A DNA stretch of 64,000 nt from Streptomyces flavidovirens DSM 40150 (GCF_000429085.1 NZ_AUBE01000029.1:1-64000), one strand, 5' to 3'. Positions 1 to 8,966 are shown, counted from the first letter of the stretch. The notes: generated by a model from the letters alone, not told the origin. Numbers and translations: made by a program.

Positions 1-315
1 CCCGGACGCCCCCGGACACGGCCCGACCGGGTCGTCGCGGACAAGGGCTACTCGGCCCGGAAGATCCGTGCCTACCTCCGCCGGCGCGGCATCGCCGCGA
101 CGATTCCCGAGCGGATCGACCAGATCAACGGCCGCATCCGCCGTGGCAAGGCACGCTGCCGGCTCGACCGGACCGCCTACCGACGACGCAACGTGGTCGA
201 ACGCTGCTTCAGCCGACTCAAGCAGAACCGGGCCCTGGCCACCCGATACGACAAACGCGCCGTCCACTACCAAGCCATGGTCACCCTCGCCTGCCTCAGG
301 CTCTGGCTCCCATGA
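1..315 (+). CDS. IS5-family transposase, C-terminal fragment
   Basis: This is the last 104 codons of a DDE transposase; the frame is open from base 1 and ends with TGA at 313-315. Visible hallmarks are VVADKGYSARKIRAYLRRRG, a charged RIRRGKARCRLD stretch, and the Y-RRNVVERCFSRLKQNRALATRYDK segment, which is the Y-(2)-R-(3)-E-(6)-K signature of IS4/IS5-type enzymes and carries the catalytic Glu. The rest of the protein, including the first two catalytic Asp residues, is beyond the window. Nothing in the visible part suggests decay, so the element could be active if it is complete to the left. Confidence 0.85.
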   Translation, partial: PGRPRTRPDRVVADKGYSARKIRAYLRRRGIAATIPERIDQINGRIRRGKARCRLDRTAYRRRNVVERCFSRLKQNRALATRYDKRAVHYQAMVTLACLRLWLP

Positions 316-331
316 CTTTCCGGACAGCCCC
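1..331 (+). mobile_element. Right end of an IS5-type insertion sequence, cut by the window edge
   Basis: The segment contains the end of a transposase gene. It stops at an apparent terminal inverted repeat, gactttccggacagcccc (314-331), whose complement begins GGGGCTGTCC as many Streptomyces IS5-family ends do. A CTAG/TAG-like target sequence follows at 331-334. The left end lies outside the window, so neither the target duplication nor the full element can be checked. The element points toward, and abuts, the 3' end of the minus-strand rsgA gene. Confidence 0.75.
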
Positions 332-1480
332 TAGCGCCAGGCTGCCGCCGCGCTTGGCGTTGAAGTTGGCGCGGCCCTGCGCCGACCTCAGCCGCCACTC
401 GCGACCCATCTCCGCGCGGAGCCGCGCATCGGTCTTGGCGACGATGCGCCGGTTCTCCCGCAGCAGTTTGCGGTAGCTCTCCAGCCGGCGGTCCGACAGC
501 GAGCCCTCCTCCAGCGCGGCCAGCACGGCGCAGCCGGGCTCCGACTCATGGGCACAGTCGTGGAACCGGCACTGGGCCGCCAGCTCCTCGATCTCGGAGA
601 AGACCTGTCCGACACCGGCCTCGGCGTCCCACAGTCCCACGCCGCGCAGTCCGGGCGTGTCGATGAGCACTCCCCCGCCGGGCAGGGCGAGAAGGTTGCG
701 CGTGGTGGTGGTGTGCCGGCCCTTGCCGTCGACTTCACGGGTGGCCCGCACATCCATGACGTCCTCGCCGAGCAGCGCGTTGGCCAGCGTCGACTTTCCG
801 GCGCCGGACACCCCGAGCAGCACGCTCGTACCGCCCGACACGACAGCGGTGAGTACGTCGATGCCGTCGCCCGTCGTGGAACTGACGGGCAGCACCTGGA
901 CGCCCGGCGCGGCGGTCTCCACGTCCTCGACGAGGTACGAAAGCCCGGTGGCGTCCGGCACCAGGTCGGCCTTGGTGAGGACCACCAGCGGCTGTGCGCC
1001 CGACTCCCAGGCCAGTGCCAGGAAGCGCTCGATCCGTCCGAGGTCCAGCTCGACGGCGAGCGAGACTGCGATGATCGCGTGGTCGACGTTGGCCGCGAGG
1101 ATCTGCCCCTCGGACCGGGTGGAGGAGGTGGAGCGTACGAACGCGGTGCGGCGCGGCAGGTACGCCCGTACGAACTGCGGGTCGCCGGCGGGGTCGACAG
1201 CGGCCCAGTCGCCGGTGCAGATGACACGCAGCGGATCGTGCGGGGTCACATAGGTGGTGTCGGCGCGGACGACGCCGTCGGCGGTGAGGACGTCGCACTG
1301 GCCGCGGTCGACCCGTACGACACGGCCGGGCAGCAAGCCCTGGGCGGCGTACGGAGCGAACTCCGCCTCCCACACCTCGTCCCAGCCGCACTGGGCGAGA
1401 GGGTGCGACGCGGCGGAGACCACGGACGTCGACGAGGCGGAAGCGGAAGAGGAGGAGGAAGAGGCATGCGGGAAAGACAA
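296..1480 (-). CDS. rsgA: Ribosome small-subunit-dependent GTPase A, 3' end altered by an IS
   Basis: RsgA (YjeQ) is a circularly permuted GTPase that assists late 30S maturation. The order of motifs fits: an N-terminal OB-like part (GLLPGRVVRVDRGQCDV), G4 (TKAD), G1/P-loop (GVSGAGKSTL), a switch with TTTTRN, G3 (DTPG), and a Cys/His zinc knuckle (CRFHDCAHESEPGC). The TTG at 1480 has AAGGG seven bases upstream and gives MSFPHASSSSS, a Ser-rich N terminus; the frame is also open to a GTG at 1681, but that stretch looks non-coding and holds a separate short ORF. The last 11 codons (from about 329 downward, GAVRKVMGARA) are read from the insertion sequence, so the native C terminus has been replaced. 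The core GTPase and zinc domains are intact, so function is probably kept. Confidence 0.85.
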   Translation of the reverse strand: MSFPHASSSSSSASASSTSVVSAASHPLAQCGWDEVWEAEFAPYAAQGLLPGRVVRVDRGQCDVLTADGVVRADTTYVTPHDPLRVICTGDWAAVDPAGDPQFVRAYLPRRTAFVRSTSSTRSEGQILAANVDHAIIAVSLAVELDLGRIERFLALAWESGAQPLVVLTKADLVPDATGLSYLVEDVETAAPGVQVLPVSSTTGDGIDVLTAVVSGGTSVLLGVSGAGKSTLANALLGEDVMDVRATREVDGKGRHTTTTRNLLALPGGGVLIDTPGLRGVGLWDAEAGVGQVFSEIEELAAQCRFHDCAHESEPGCAVLAALEEGSLSDRRLESYRKLLRENRRIVAKTDARLRAEMGREWRLRSAQGRANFNAKRGGSLALGAVRKVMGARA

Positions 1481-1542
1481 GGGGTGACCCTTCACAAGGG
1501 TGGCCCCGGCACCGCGCACACAGGCGCGGGAAGAGAGGAAGG

Positions 1543-1614
1543 TCAGCCGGTGGCCACGGAAGTGGAATTGACGCAGTTCTGGATGAGGGCAGCGCCCATC
1601 GAAGAAACAGCCAT
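1543..1614 (-). CDS. Short upstream ORF (23 aa) in the rsgA leader
   Basis: An ATG at 1614 is preceded by GGGAGG about nine bases upstream, the best ribosome binding site in this leader. It encodes 23 residues beginning MAVSSMGAALIQNC and ends at 1543, 62 bases before the TTG proposed for rsgA. It is in a different frame from rsgA. It could be a leader peptide that couples or tunes rsgA translation, or simply the first gene of the transcript. No family is recognised. A TAGGCT box at about 1682-1687 on the minus strand could be the -10 element of this transcript. Confidence 0.4.
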   Translation of the reverse strand: MAVSSMGAALIQNCVNSTSVATG

Positions 1615-1732
1615 CAGTCACACCTCCCGGATCACACACCGCTGAACACGGCAGCCACCGGCCACCGCGAAGAACGATCACAGCCTAGACCGGCCCTCGC
1701 GCACCGCGCCAAGCATTTTCCGCGCCGCGCTT

Positions 1733-1780
1733 TCTCCGGGCCGGGCATTCTCCGGGCCGGGCATTCTCCGGGCCGGGCAA
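1733..1780. repeat. Three tandem copies of a 16-bp unit
   Basis: The unit tctccgggccgggcat is repeated three times head to tail (1733-1748, 1749-1764, 1765-1780, the last differing in its final base). It lies between the stop of the PAS/PP2C gene at 1799 and the rsgA leader. No function can be assigned. Confidence 0.85.
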
Positions 1781-1798
1781 GTTTCGCGGTCGGCATCA

Positions 1799-4420
1799 TC
1801 ACGTGGAAGGGAAGGCCTGTTCGGTCCAGATGGTCTTCCCGGAGCGGGTGTAGCGCGTGCCCCAGCGCTGGACGAGCTGCGCGACGATGAACAGTCCCCG
1901 GCCGCCCTCGTCGTCGTCCCCGCTGTGGCGCAGGTGCGGTGAGGTGTGGCCCGTGTCCGCGACCTCGCACAGGAGCGTGCGGTCGCGGATGAGGCGCAGG
2001 TGCAGCGGCCCGGCGGCGTACCTGACCGCGTTGGTGACCAGCTCACTGACTACGAGCTCCGTCGCGAACGACAGTTCCTCCAGGCCCCATTGCCGAAGCT
2101 GTCCGGTGGCCAGTTCCCGGGCGCGGCCCGGCGCGACCGGTTCTGCGGGGAGCTCCCATTCGGCGACCTGCGAGGTGTCGAGTTCGCGGGTGCGGACGAG
2201 AAGCAGGGCCGTGTCGTCGGCTGTGGTGCCACCCGGCAGGAGTCGCGCCACGGCGCGGTCGCACAGTTCTTCCAGCGACGCCTGCCGGTCGCCGAGTACG
2301 CGGGCCAGGGTGTCGAGTCCGTGATCGATGTCGCGGTCACGGGCTTCGACCAGGCCGTCGGTGAACAGGGCCAGCAGGCTGCCCACCGGCAGCTCGACCT
2401 CCATGGACTCGAAGGGCAAGCCACCGAGCCCGAGGGGCGGGCCGGCCGGCAGGTCGGGGAAGGACATCCGGCCGTCCGGGTGCACAACCGCCGGGGGCAG
2501 GTGCCCGGCCCGGGCCATGACGCACCGTCGCGAGACCGGGTCGTAGACCGCGTAGAGACAGGTCGCCCCGGTGGTCACGTCGTCGAAGGTGCCGTCGAGT
2601 GTGCCCAGTTCGCCCCACTGCTCCTCCGCCGACTGCCCCACCAGGTCGTCGAGCCGCGTCAGCAGCTCGTCGGGGGCCATGTCCAACTGGGCGAACGCGC
2701 GTACGGTCGTGCGCAGCCGTCCCATGGTGGCGGCCGCCTGCAGGCCGTGGCCGACCACGTCCCCGACCACGAGTCCGACCCGCGTTCCGGACAGCGGGAT
2801 GACGTCGAACCAGTCGCCGCCGACGCCTGACAGGTCGTCCGCGGGCAGGTAGCGGTAGGCCAGATCGACCGCCGACTGGCGCGGCACGTGCTGCGGCAGC
2901 AACTGGCGCTGGAGGGCGAGGGCCGCGGTGCGTTCACGGGTGAAGCGGCGGGCATTGTCGATGGACACCGCCGTACGGGCGACCAGCTCGTCGGCCAGCG
3001 CGATCTCACCGCTGTCGAAGGTGGCCGCGTCGGTACCACGGACGAAGGTGACGAGTCCCAGGACGCTGTTCCCGGCCCGCAGCGGCACGACCAGGGTGGT
3101 GTCGTCGAGTACGAGGCCACCCGAGGAGAGGCTGCGGTCCTGCGGTGAGCCCGGCAGGTATGCGACCGGGGGAAGAGGCCGCCGGCACCGCTCCCGCGGC
3201 TCCCCGGACCACACCGGCTCCCCCGGCTCCCTGGACCGCACCGGCTGCCCCGACGGTCCGGGCTCGGGCGGCGGTTCCGGCTGCCCCGGCGGTCCCGACG
3301 GTCCCGGCTGCCCCGGCGGTCCCGCCTGCCACGACGGCCCGGGCTCGGGCGGCGTTCCGGCCTGCCCCGTCACCCCCGGTTCCGGCGGGCCGCCCTCCCC
3401 GGCATCGACCGCCTCGCCTGCCGCCCCGGCCGACCGGCAGGCGACCTGTACGAGAGCCATCGCCGCCGAGCCGCCGGTGGCCGGCACCTCGCCTTCCAGT
3501 ACCGTCCTCGCGAGGTCGACCGTAACGGTGTCGGCGAACTCCGGGACCGCCACCTCGGTGATCTTCTCGGCGGTGACCAGCACGTCGAGGGCGGTGCCGA
3601 TGCCTCGGCCGGCCTCGACGAGCAGGGCCAGCCGCTGCTGGGCCCGGTAGCGGTCGGAGATGTCGAAAGCGTCCTCGCACACTCCGAGCACGTGCCCGTC
3701 GGCGTCCTGGAGCCGGTAGTAGGAGCAGGACCAGAGATGGTCCGTTTCCGGGTCGCTGGGAGGCCGGCCCAGGAAGTGCAGGTCGAGGATGGGTTCGCCG
3801 GTGCCGAGTACGAGGTTCATCACCGCGTCGAGCGTGTGCGGGTACCCCTGCGTGACGAACCTGCCCCCGGAGTACAGCTCATCGGCCCGCAGGCCGCTGA
3901 AGTCGGCGAACGGCCGCCCTATCTCGCGTTCGTAGGCCGTGTTGCACCAGGTCAGGCGCAGATCGGTGTCGTAGATGGCCAGGCCGACGGGCGACTGGGT
4001 GGCCAGACCGTGCAACAGTGCCAGCCGGGATTCCCACGCCCTCAGGTCCTTCAGCTCCGTCAACACGAGGACGCGCTCGGCCGTGCCGGGGCCCGGCAGC
4101 GCGGACACCGCGGTCGCGACGAGCAGCTCTCGCCCGTCCCGGTGCCGGGCGACGCGAATCGCGTTTCCCCGCTCCGGCCCGGCCGGAGCGGGGGCGGAGT
4201 CCTCCGCCGCAGGAACGGGGAGGGCAGGGGCCGGGCGGGCCGGCAGGAACGTCGCCAGGGGCTGTCCGACGACGTCCTGCGGCCGGTAGCCGAGGAACTC
4301 CTCGGCGGCGGGGCTCCATCCGATGACCGTGTCCCGGGCGTCGACGACCACCGTGGCCGCCCCGGTGACGTCGAGGGGACCACGGAAGTCGGCACTCTGC
4401 GCCGCGTTCCACGCACTCAT
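1799..4420 (-). CDS. PAS-PAS-GAF-PP2C(SpoIIE)-HATPase regulatory protein with a Gly/Pro-rich insert
   Basis: This is a large soluble signalling protein of the RsbU/RsbW fusion type: a serine phosphatase and an anti-sigma-type kinase in one chain. It probably acts on an anti-anti-sigma factor encoded elsewhere. Order (873 aa from the ATG at 4420): PAS about 20-85, second PAS about 130-245 (QSPVGLAIYDTDLRLTWCN), GAF about 265-500, PP2C about 505-720 with GGDWFD near 535 and VVGDVVGHGLQAA, and HATPase about 755-873 with the N box SELVTNAVRY and the G box EGGRGLFIV. A run of roughly 75 residues made of repeated P-G-P/Q-P-G units sits inside the GAF domain (about 333-410). A GTG at 4477 would add 19 residues but has no binding site. 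A paralogue lies at 5454-7931 on the same strand. Confidence 0.85.
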   Translation of the reverse strand: MSAWNAAQSADFRGPLDVTGAATVVVDARDTVIGWSPAAEEFLGYRPQDVVGQPLATFLPARPAPALPVPAAEDSAPAPAGPERGNAIRVARHRDGRELLVATAVSALPGPGTAERVLVLTELKDLRAWESRLALLHGLATQSPVGLAIYDTDLRLTWCNTAYEREIGRPFADFSGLRADELYSGGRFVTQGYPHTLDAVMNLVLGTGEPILDLHFLGRPPSDPETDHLWSCSYYRLQDADGHVLGVCEDAFDISDRYRAQQRLALLVEAGRGIGTALDVLVTAEKITEVAVPEFADTVTVDLARTVLEGEVPATGGSAAMALVQVACRSAGAAGEAVDAGEGGPPEPGVTGQAGTPPEPGPSWQAGPPGQPGPSGPPGQPEPPPEPGPSGQPVRSREPGEPVWSGEPRERCRRPLPPVAYLPGSPQDRSLSSGGLVLDDTTLVVPLRAGNSVLGLVTFVRGTDAATFDSGEIALADELVARTAVSIDNARRFTRERTAALALQRQLLPQHVPRQSAVDLAYRYLPADDLSGVGGDWFDVIPLSGTRVGLVVGDVVGHGLQAAATMGRLRTTVRAFAQLDMAPDELLTRLDDLVGQSAEEQWGELGTLDGTFDDVTTGATCLYAVYDPVSRRCVMARAGHLPPAVVHPDGRMSFPDLPAGPPLGLGGLPFESMEVELPVGSLLALFTDGLVEARDRDIDHGLDTLARVLGDRQASLEELCDRAVARLLPGGTTADDTALLLVRTRELDTSQVAEWELPAEPVAPGRARELATGQLRQWGLEELSFATELVVSELVTNAVRYAAGPLHLRLIRDRTLLCEVADTGHTSPHLRHSGDDDEGGRGLFIVAQLVQRWGTRYTRSGKTIWTEQAFPST

Positions 4421-4574
4421 GGCGCCACACCAGCCCGGTTCATCCCCTACAGAATCCGCTGTGGCCGGGACAGGCACAACCGCGGTGCGTCCGCCCGGCG
4501 CCCACCAGGCAGCTCACGCGACGGCTCACACGACGGCTCGCGCGAGGCGAAGTACGGCGTTGACGGGGGCGCGC

Positions 4575-5297
4575 TCAGCCGGTGCGGCCCACGATCAGCC
4601 ACTGTGCGGGCAGCTCGATGCGGGTGCCGTCCGCCCGGAACTCCGTCTGGGCGAGAGTGGTACGGCCGTCCGCCAGGACGGTGAGCCCCGACGCGCGCAG
4701 GAGATCCGGCACTTCGTGGTCCTCGGACTCGGCCGGTTTCAGCCCATGCGCGAAGACCCGTGCCAGCTTGGGCGGCGGTCCGCCGGGCTCCCGCATGATG
4801 TCCGCCAGTACGGTCTTCGCTTCGGCGGTCAGCTCCACCACGAAGGCACGCCCCCGCTCCCCCACCAGCTCCGCGACCGCCGCCGCGATCAGTGGCCGGT
4901 CCGGCGGATCACTCTGGTGGATGACGGCCCGCAGGTAGACGTTGCTGTCACCGAGCCGCTTGTGCAGCTCCCGCACGGCCTCCGTGTCGGTGGCGTTGAG
5001 CTGCCGGAACTCGACCGTGCCCGCGGGGTCCGCCCGTCGCGCGTGGGCTATCCCCGCGTGCGAGACGTCTACGCCCACCGCACGGGGGAAGTGGCGTGCC
5101 AGGTAGCGGGTCTGCGTACCGTTCCCGCAACCGAGGTCGACCACGGGAAGTGCCATGTCGACGTACGGTGCCAACAGCTTCAGGTGAGGCGCGGCGGTCA
5201 GCGACGGATCGCTGTCCCAGATCGCTTCGCCGGGCGCGTCCGGGGTGTCGCCCCAGTAGCTTTCCCATGCGTGTATGTAACGGCCGGTCAGAGTCAT
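4575..5297 (-). CDS. Class I SAM-dependent methyltransferase
   Basis: A 240-residue methyltransferase with the SAM-binding motif VVDLGCGNGTQTRYLA near residues 52-67, an acidic motif II (GVDVSHAGI) and a post-motif region FRQLNATD. The ATG at 5297 is preceded by GGGGGG five bases upstream; the longer frame to 5345 only adds sequence rich in the GGAC repeats of the leader. The substrate cannot be told from sequence. It sits between two paralogous PAS/PP2C/HATPase genes on the same strand with gaps of about 150 bp, so it is probably transcribed separately. There are no membrane segments and no signal peptide. Confidence 0.8.
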   Translation of the reverse strand: MTLTGRYIHAWESYWGDTPDAPGEAIWDSDPSLTAAPHLKLLAPYVDMALPVVDLGCGNGTQTRYLARHFPRAVGVDVSHAGIAHARRADPAGTVEFRQLNATDTEAVRELHKRLGDSNVYLRAVIHQSDPPDRPLIAAAVAELVGERGRAFVVELTAEAKTVLADIMREPGGPPPKLARVFAHGLKPAESEDHEVPDLLRASGLTVLADGRTTLAQTEFRADGTRIELPAQWLIVGRTG

Positions 5298-5453
5298 CTG
5301 ATGCCCCCCGGTGCGGATGGACGGACGGACGGACGAACGACGCACCGGAGGACACGGTGATGTCGCCCCGGCGCTGATGCCCTTCGCCGCCCGGTTCCTA
5401 CCCCGGCGGCGCCGTCCGGACGCCCTGATCTGACGTCATCCGCTTCCCGTGCC

Positions 5454-7931
5454 TCAGTGCGCTCCCGGCGGCAGTTCCTGCTCGAACCAGACCACCTTCC
5501 CCGGCCCGAAGTGGCTCGCTCCCCACCGGTGGGCGAGCCGGCTCACCAGCCCGAGACCGCGCCCGCATTCCTCCTCCGGCCCCGCCTCGCGCAGCACGGG
5601 CAGCGTGTGGTCCTCGTCCGACACCTCGCACAGCAGAGTGTCCGAGCGCACCAGGCGCAGTTCCACGGGCCGCCCGCCCCCGTGCCGTACCGCGTTGGTG
5701 ACGACCTCGCTCACCAGCAGCAGGGTGGTGTCGGCCAGTTCCGGCAGCCCCCAGCGCGCCAGTTGGCCGTCCACCAGCCGCCGGGCCCGGCGTACGTCGG
5801 CCGCCGTGGGTTCCAGCCGCCAGGCCGCCATGTCCTCGGGCGGCATGCCGTTCAGCCGGGCCATCAGCAGCGCGATGTCGTCCTTGCGCCCGCCGGACTC
5901 CGCGGTCGTCGACACCGCCAGTGCCCGGATGATCGTGTCGCACGCCTCGTCCATGGAGGCGGCCGGGTGCGCCGCCGATTCGCACAGTGCCGCCAGGCCG
6001 GTTCCGATGTCCTCGCCGCGCACCTCGACCAGCCCGTCCGTGCACAGCACCAGCCGGTCGCCCGGTGACACCGGCACCCGTGCGGTCCCGAACGCCACAC
6101 CTCCGAGGCCGATCAGCGCGCCGCCGGGCACGTCGATCAGCTCCGAGCGGCCGGTCTCGGCCCGTACGAGCACGGGAGGCAGATGCCCGGCGCTGGAGAT
6201 CAGCAGCTCGCCGGCGACCGGGTCGTAGACGGCGTACAGGCAGGTGGCGAGATAGTGGTCGCCGAGCTGGTGTGCCAGGTCGTCGAGGTTGCGCAGCAGG
6301 CGCGCCGGTGGGATGTCCAGTGCGGCCATGGTGTGTACGGCGGTGCGCAGCTGGCCCATCATGGCCGCCGCGTTCAGCCCGTGCCCCATCACGTCGCCGA
6401 CGACCAGCGCCGTACGGGAGCCGGGGAGCCGGATGGTGTCGAACCAGTCGCCGCCGACGCGGCCGAGCGCGGTGCCCGGCAGGTAGCGGGTGGCGATGTC
6501 GCAGCCGGCCATACGGGGTGGGACCTGCGGGAGCATGCTCTCCTGCAGTGTCTCGGCCACCTGCTCCTGGTAGGTGTACATGCGGGCGTTGTCCAGGACG
6601 AGTCCGGCGCGGGCGGCGAGCTCGGCGCCGGTCCTGCGGTCCATGTCGGTGAACGGCTCGCGGCCCGGGCGGCGCATCAGCACCATGAAGCCGAGCACCA
6701 CCGTGCGCGCCGTGAGCGGTACGACGAGCAGCGAGCGGCCGCCGATCAGCGGGCGCAGGTCCCGCTTCTCGAACTGGGCGGCGATGCGCTCGCTCAGTTC
6801 GTTCCCGATGTGCGGCAGGAGCACGGGTTCCCCCGTCACCATGCACTGGAAGAACGGGGTCTTCTCGGGGAAGGTGATCTCCTCACCGACGGGGACGGTG
6901 TCGTCCCAGCGGCCCGGCTCGTCGTTGTGCTCCACCCAGACCCGGCGCCATTCGGTGTTCACGTCCGGCGGGCCGTCCGGGAATCCCTCGCCGGCGAGGA
7001 TCTGCACCCGCAGGTGGGTGCCCGCGAAGTCCGCGAAGCGGGGTACGGCGGCGCTCGTGACCTCGCGGATCGTCCGGGCCAGGTCGAGTGAGCTGCCGAT
7101 GCCGCCGCTCACTTCGTTGAGGAACTCCAGCCGCTCACGGACAGCGGCGTGTTCGAGGTCCTGGTCGAAGTCTGGGTCGAAGTCCTGGCCCTGCTCCTGG
7201 TCGGGGCCCGCGCCCGGCATCGGCCCGCTGCCGGGAGCTGTCGTACTGTCCGCGGGACCGCCGTCCGCCTCGGCGGTCCGTTTCCGGCGCTCACGGTACT
7301 TCGGCACCCCCCAGTCCGGTGTGACCGGGACGCGCTCGTACGTGCTCATCTCCAGTACGGGGTAGCCCAGTTCGAGCATCTGCGCCACGATCCGGCTCGC
7401 CGTGGCCGGACCCATGTGCGGGAGGATGTCGGGCAGCCGGTCGGCGAGCCTGGCCGCGCCGGGGAATTCCGTGTGCAGCGCGAAACCGGGGGCGACCCGC
7501 TCGTGCGGGTCCCCTTCCTCGCCCAGCCCGGAGGCGTCGGCGGCCAGCACCAGCAGCCGCTCTGGTCCCGGTACGGCCAACGGGTACGCCCACCACAGCA
7601 CGTCCAGCGAACCGGAATCGGCAGGTGGGTGCGGGTCGCCGTCCGGACGCGCGCACTTGGCACGCCCGGACGTGAGGTGGCCCGCGAAATCGCCGCCGGG
7701 CGGCCGGTAGGGGGCCGGGGCGAGGGCGTCATATGCGTAAGGCCTGGTCAGGGCACCGGAGATGGGCAGCAGGTCGGCGGCGGGGGCGCCCACGGCGTCC
7801 TCCCTGCGGTGACCGAAGAGCCGCTGCGCGCCGGAGCTCCAGTGCGAGACCAGGCCGTCGCCGCCCACCACGACGACCGCGAGCGGAATCCGGCCGGACA
7901 CGGCACGCTGCCGTGGAACCACAGCTTCCAT
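5454..7931 (-). CDS. PAS-GAF-PP2C(SpoIIE)-HATPase regulatory protein
   Basis: Second protein phosphatase/anti-sigma-kinase fusion of the window, 825 aa from the ATG at 7931 (GGGAGGG 11 bases upstream). An N-terminal PAS (RIPLAVVVVGGDGLVSHWSS) is followed by a less conserved region, a charged Asp/Gln-rich linker with D-F-D-P-D-F-D-Q-D-L-E, a GAF domain (LEFLNEVSGGIGSSLDLART onward), PP2C with VGGDWFDTI and VVGDVMGHGLNAA, and an HATPase domain with VSEVVTNAVRHG and EECGRGLGLV. The metal-binding Asp residues and the N and G boxes are all present, so both enzymatic halves look active. The frame stays open upstream to 8090, but that part overlaps the divergent promoter region of the SDR gene and is unlikely to be translated. 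Confidence 0.85.
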   Translation of the reverse strand: MEAVVPRQRAVSGRIPLAVVVVGGDGLVSHWSSGAQRLFGHRREDAVGAPAADLLPISGALTRPYAYDALAPAPYRPPGGDFAGHLTSGRAKCARPDGDPHPPADSGSLDVLWWAYPLAVPGPERLLVLAADASGLGEEGDPHERVAPGFALHTEFPGAARLADRLPDILPHMGPATASRIVAQMLELGYPVLEMSTYERVPVTPDWGVPKYRERRKRTAEADGGPADSTTAPGSGPMPGAGPDQEQGQDFDPDFDQDLEHAAVRERLEFLNEVSGGIGSSLDLARTIREVTSAAVPRFADFAGTHLRVQILAGEGFPDGPPDVNTEWRRVWVEHNDEPGRWDDTVPVGEEITFPEKTPFFQCMVTGEPVLLPHIGNELSERIAAQFEKRDLRPLIGGRSLLVVPLTARTVVLGFMVLMRRPGREPFTDMDRRTGAELAARAGLVLDNARMYTYQEQVAETLQESMLPQVPPRMAGCDIATRYLPGTALGRVGGDWFDTIRLPGSRTALVVGDVMGHGLNAAAMMGQLRTAVHTMAALDIPPARLLRNLDDLAHQLGDHYLATCLYAVYDPVAGELLISSAGHLPPVLVRAETGRSELIDVPGGALIGLGGVAFGTARVPVSPGDRLVLCTDGLVEVRGEDIGTGLAALCESAAHPAASMDEACDTIIRALAVSTTAESGGRKDDIALLMARLNGMPPEDMAAWRLEPTAADVRRARRLVDGQLARWGLPELADTTLLLVSEVVTNAVRHGGGRPVELRLVRSDTLLCEVSDEDHTLPVLREAGPEEECGRGLGLVSRLAHRWGASHFGPGKVVWFEQELPPGAH

Positions 7932-8122
7932 GGGCTTGCGTTCCCTCCCAGCGGCAAGATCTACAACTACATCATTACGGTACGGCCGGGTGGCGGCCGA
8001 CAGGGGAAGTCTGCGGGAAATGCCCCCTTCGAGTACGGGAGCGGCCCCGGCTCTTCCGAGGACAGCGGGCGTCCCTATGATCGCTGGCACGGTGAGCTAC
8101 GACGGCGGAGGTCCGAACAGCC

Positions 8123-8956
8123 ATGGTGCAGCAGCGAGTTGTCATCGTCACCGGCGGGGGAACGGGTATCGGCGCCGCCACCGCCCGGCTCCTGCGCGAG
8201 GCCGGGCACCACGTGGTCGTCTCCGGACGCCGGCCCGAGCCGCTGCGACGTCTCGCGGAGGAGACCGGGGCCCTGGCGCACCCGTCCGACACCGCCGATC
8301 CGGACGCCGTACGTGGCCTGGTGGACGCGGCTGTGAAGGCGTACGGGCGAGTGGACGGGCTGGTGCTCAACGCGGGCATCGGCCGCTCCGGAGCGGTGGG
8401 CGACCTGTCGGACGAGGACTGGGAGGCCGTCATGCGTACCAACCTGACCGGCCCCTTCCTGCTGCTGCGCGCCGCGCTCCCGCACCTGCTGGAGGCGCGC
8501 GGCGCGGTCGTCGCGGTCGCCTCGGTGGCCGCGCTGCGCAACGGCGTGGCCAACGCCGCGTACGCCACCTCCAAGGCGGCGCTGCTCCAGCTCTGCCGTT
8601 CCCTCGCCGTCGACTACGGGCAGCACGGGTTGCGCGCCAACACCGTGTGCCCGAGCTGGGTACGTACCGAGATGGCCGACCGGCGGATGGCCCGGTTCGC
8701 CGAGGAGGCGGGGCTGGCCGGGGAAGCGGGGGCGGCGGACGGCGGCGTCGAAGCGGCGTACGCGGAGGCGACGCGGCTGCTGCCGGGGCGGCGCCCCGGC
8801 GAACCGCGTGAAGTCGCCGAGGCGGTGAGCTGGCTGCTTTCGCCCGCCGCGTCGTACGTCAACGGCGCGGTGCTCACCGTCGACGGCGGGGTGACGGCGC
8901 TCGACCCCGGAACGGCCGCGTTCGACTTCCGCATCACACCGCGCGAGCGCGACTGA
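8123..8956 (+). CDS. SDR-family NAD(P)-dependent oxidoreductase
   Basis: Classical short-chain dehydrogenase of 277 residues. The nucleotide-binding TGGGTGIG is at about 10-17, the structural NAG at LVLNAGIG, the catalytic Ser region at VAVASVAALRN and the catalytic YATSK motif near 153-157; the C-terminal GAVLTVDGG is also typical. A GGAGG site lies 10 bases before the ATG. An insert after the active site (RFAEEAGLAGEAGAADGG) is longer than usual and rich in Ala/Gly/Glu. The substrate is unknown. It diverges from the PAS/PP2C gene and converges on the patatin gene with only 10 bp between stops. A TATGAT box at 8076-8081 could serve as its -10 element. Confidence 0.85.
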   Translation: MVQQRVVIVTGGGTGIGAATARLLREAGHHVVVSGRRPEPLRRLAEETGALAHPSDTADPDAVRGLVDAAVKAYGRVDGLVLNAGIGRSGAVGDLSDEDWEAVMRTNLTGPFLLLRAALPHLLEARGAVVAVASVAALRNGVANAAYATSKAALLQLCRSLAVDYGQHGLRANTVCPSWVRTEMADRRMARFAEEAGLAGEAGAADGGVEAAYAEATRLLPGRRPGEPREVAEAVSWLLSPAASYVNGAVLTVDGGVTALDPGTAAFDFRITPRERD

Positions 8957-8966
8957 ACACCGGCCG

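Noticed and set aside
7932..8090. N-terminal extension of the second PAS/PP2C protein
   Set aside because: It would overlap the divergent promoter region and lacks a binding site; the ATG at 7931 has GGGAGGG.
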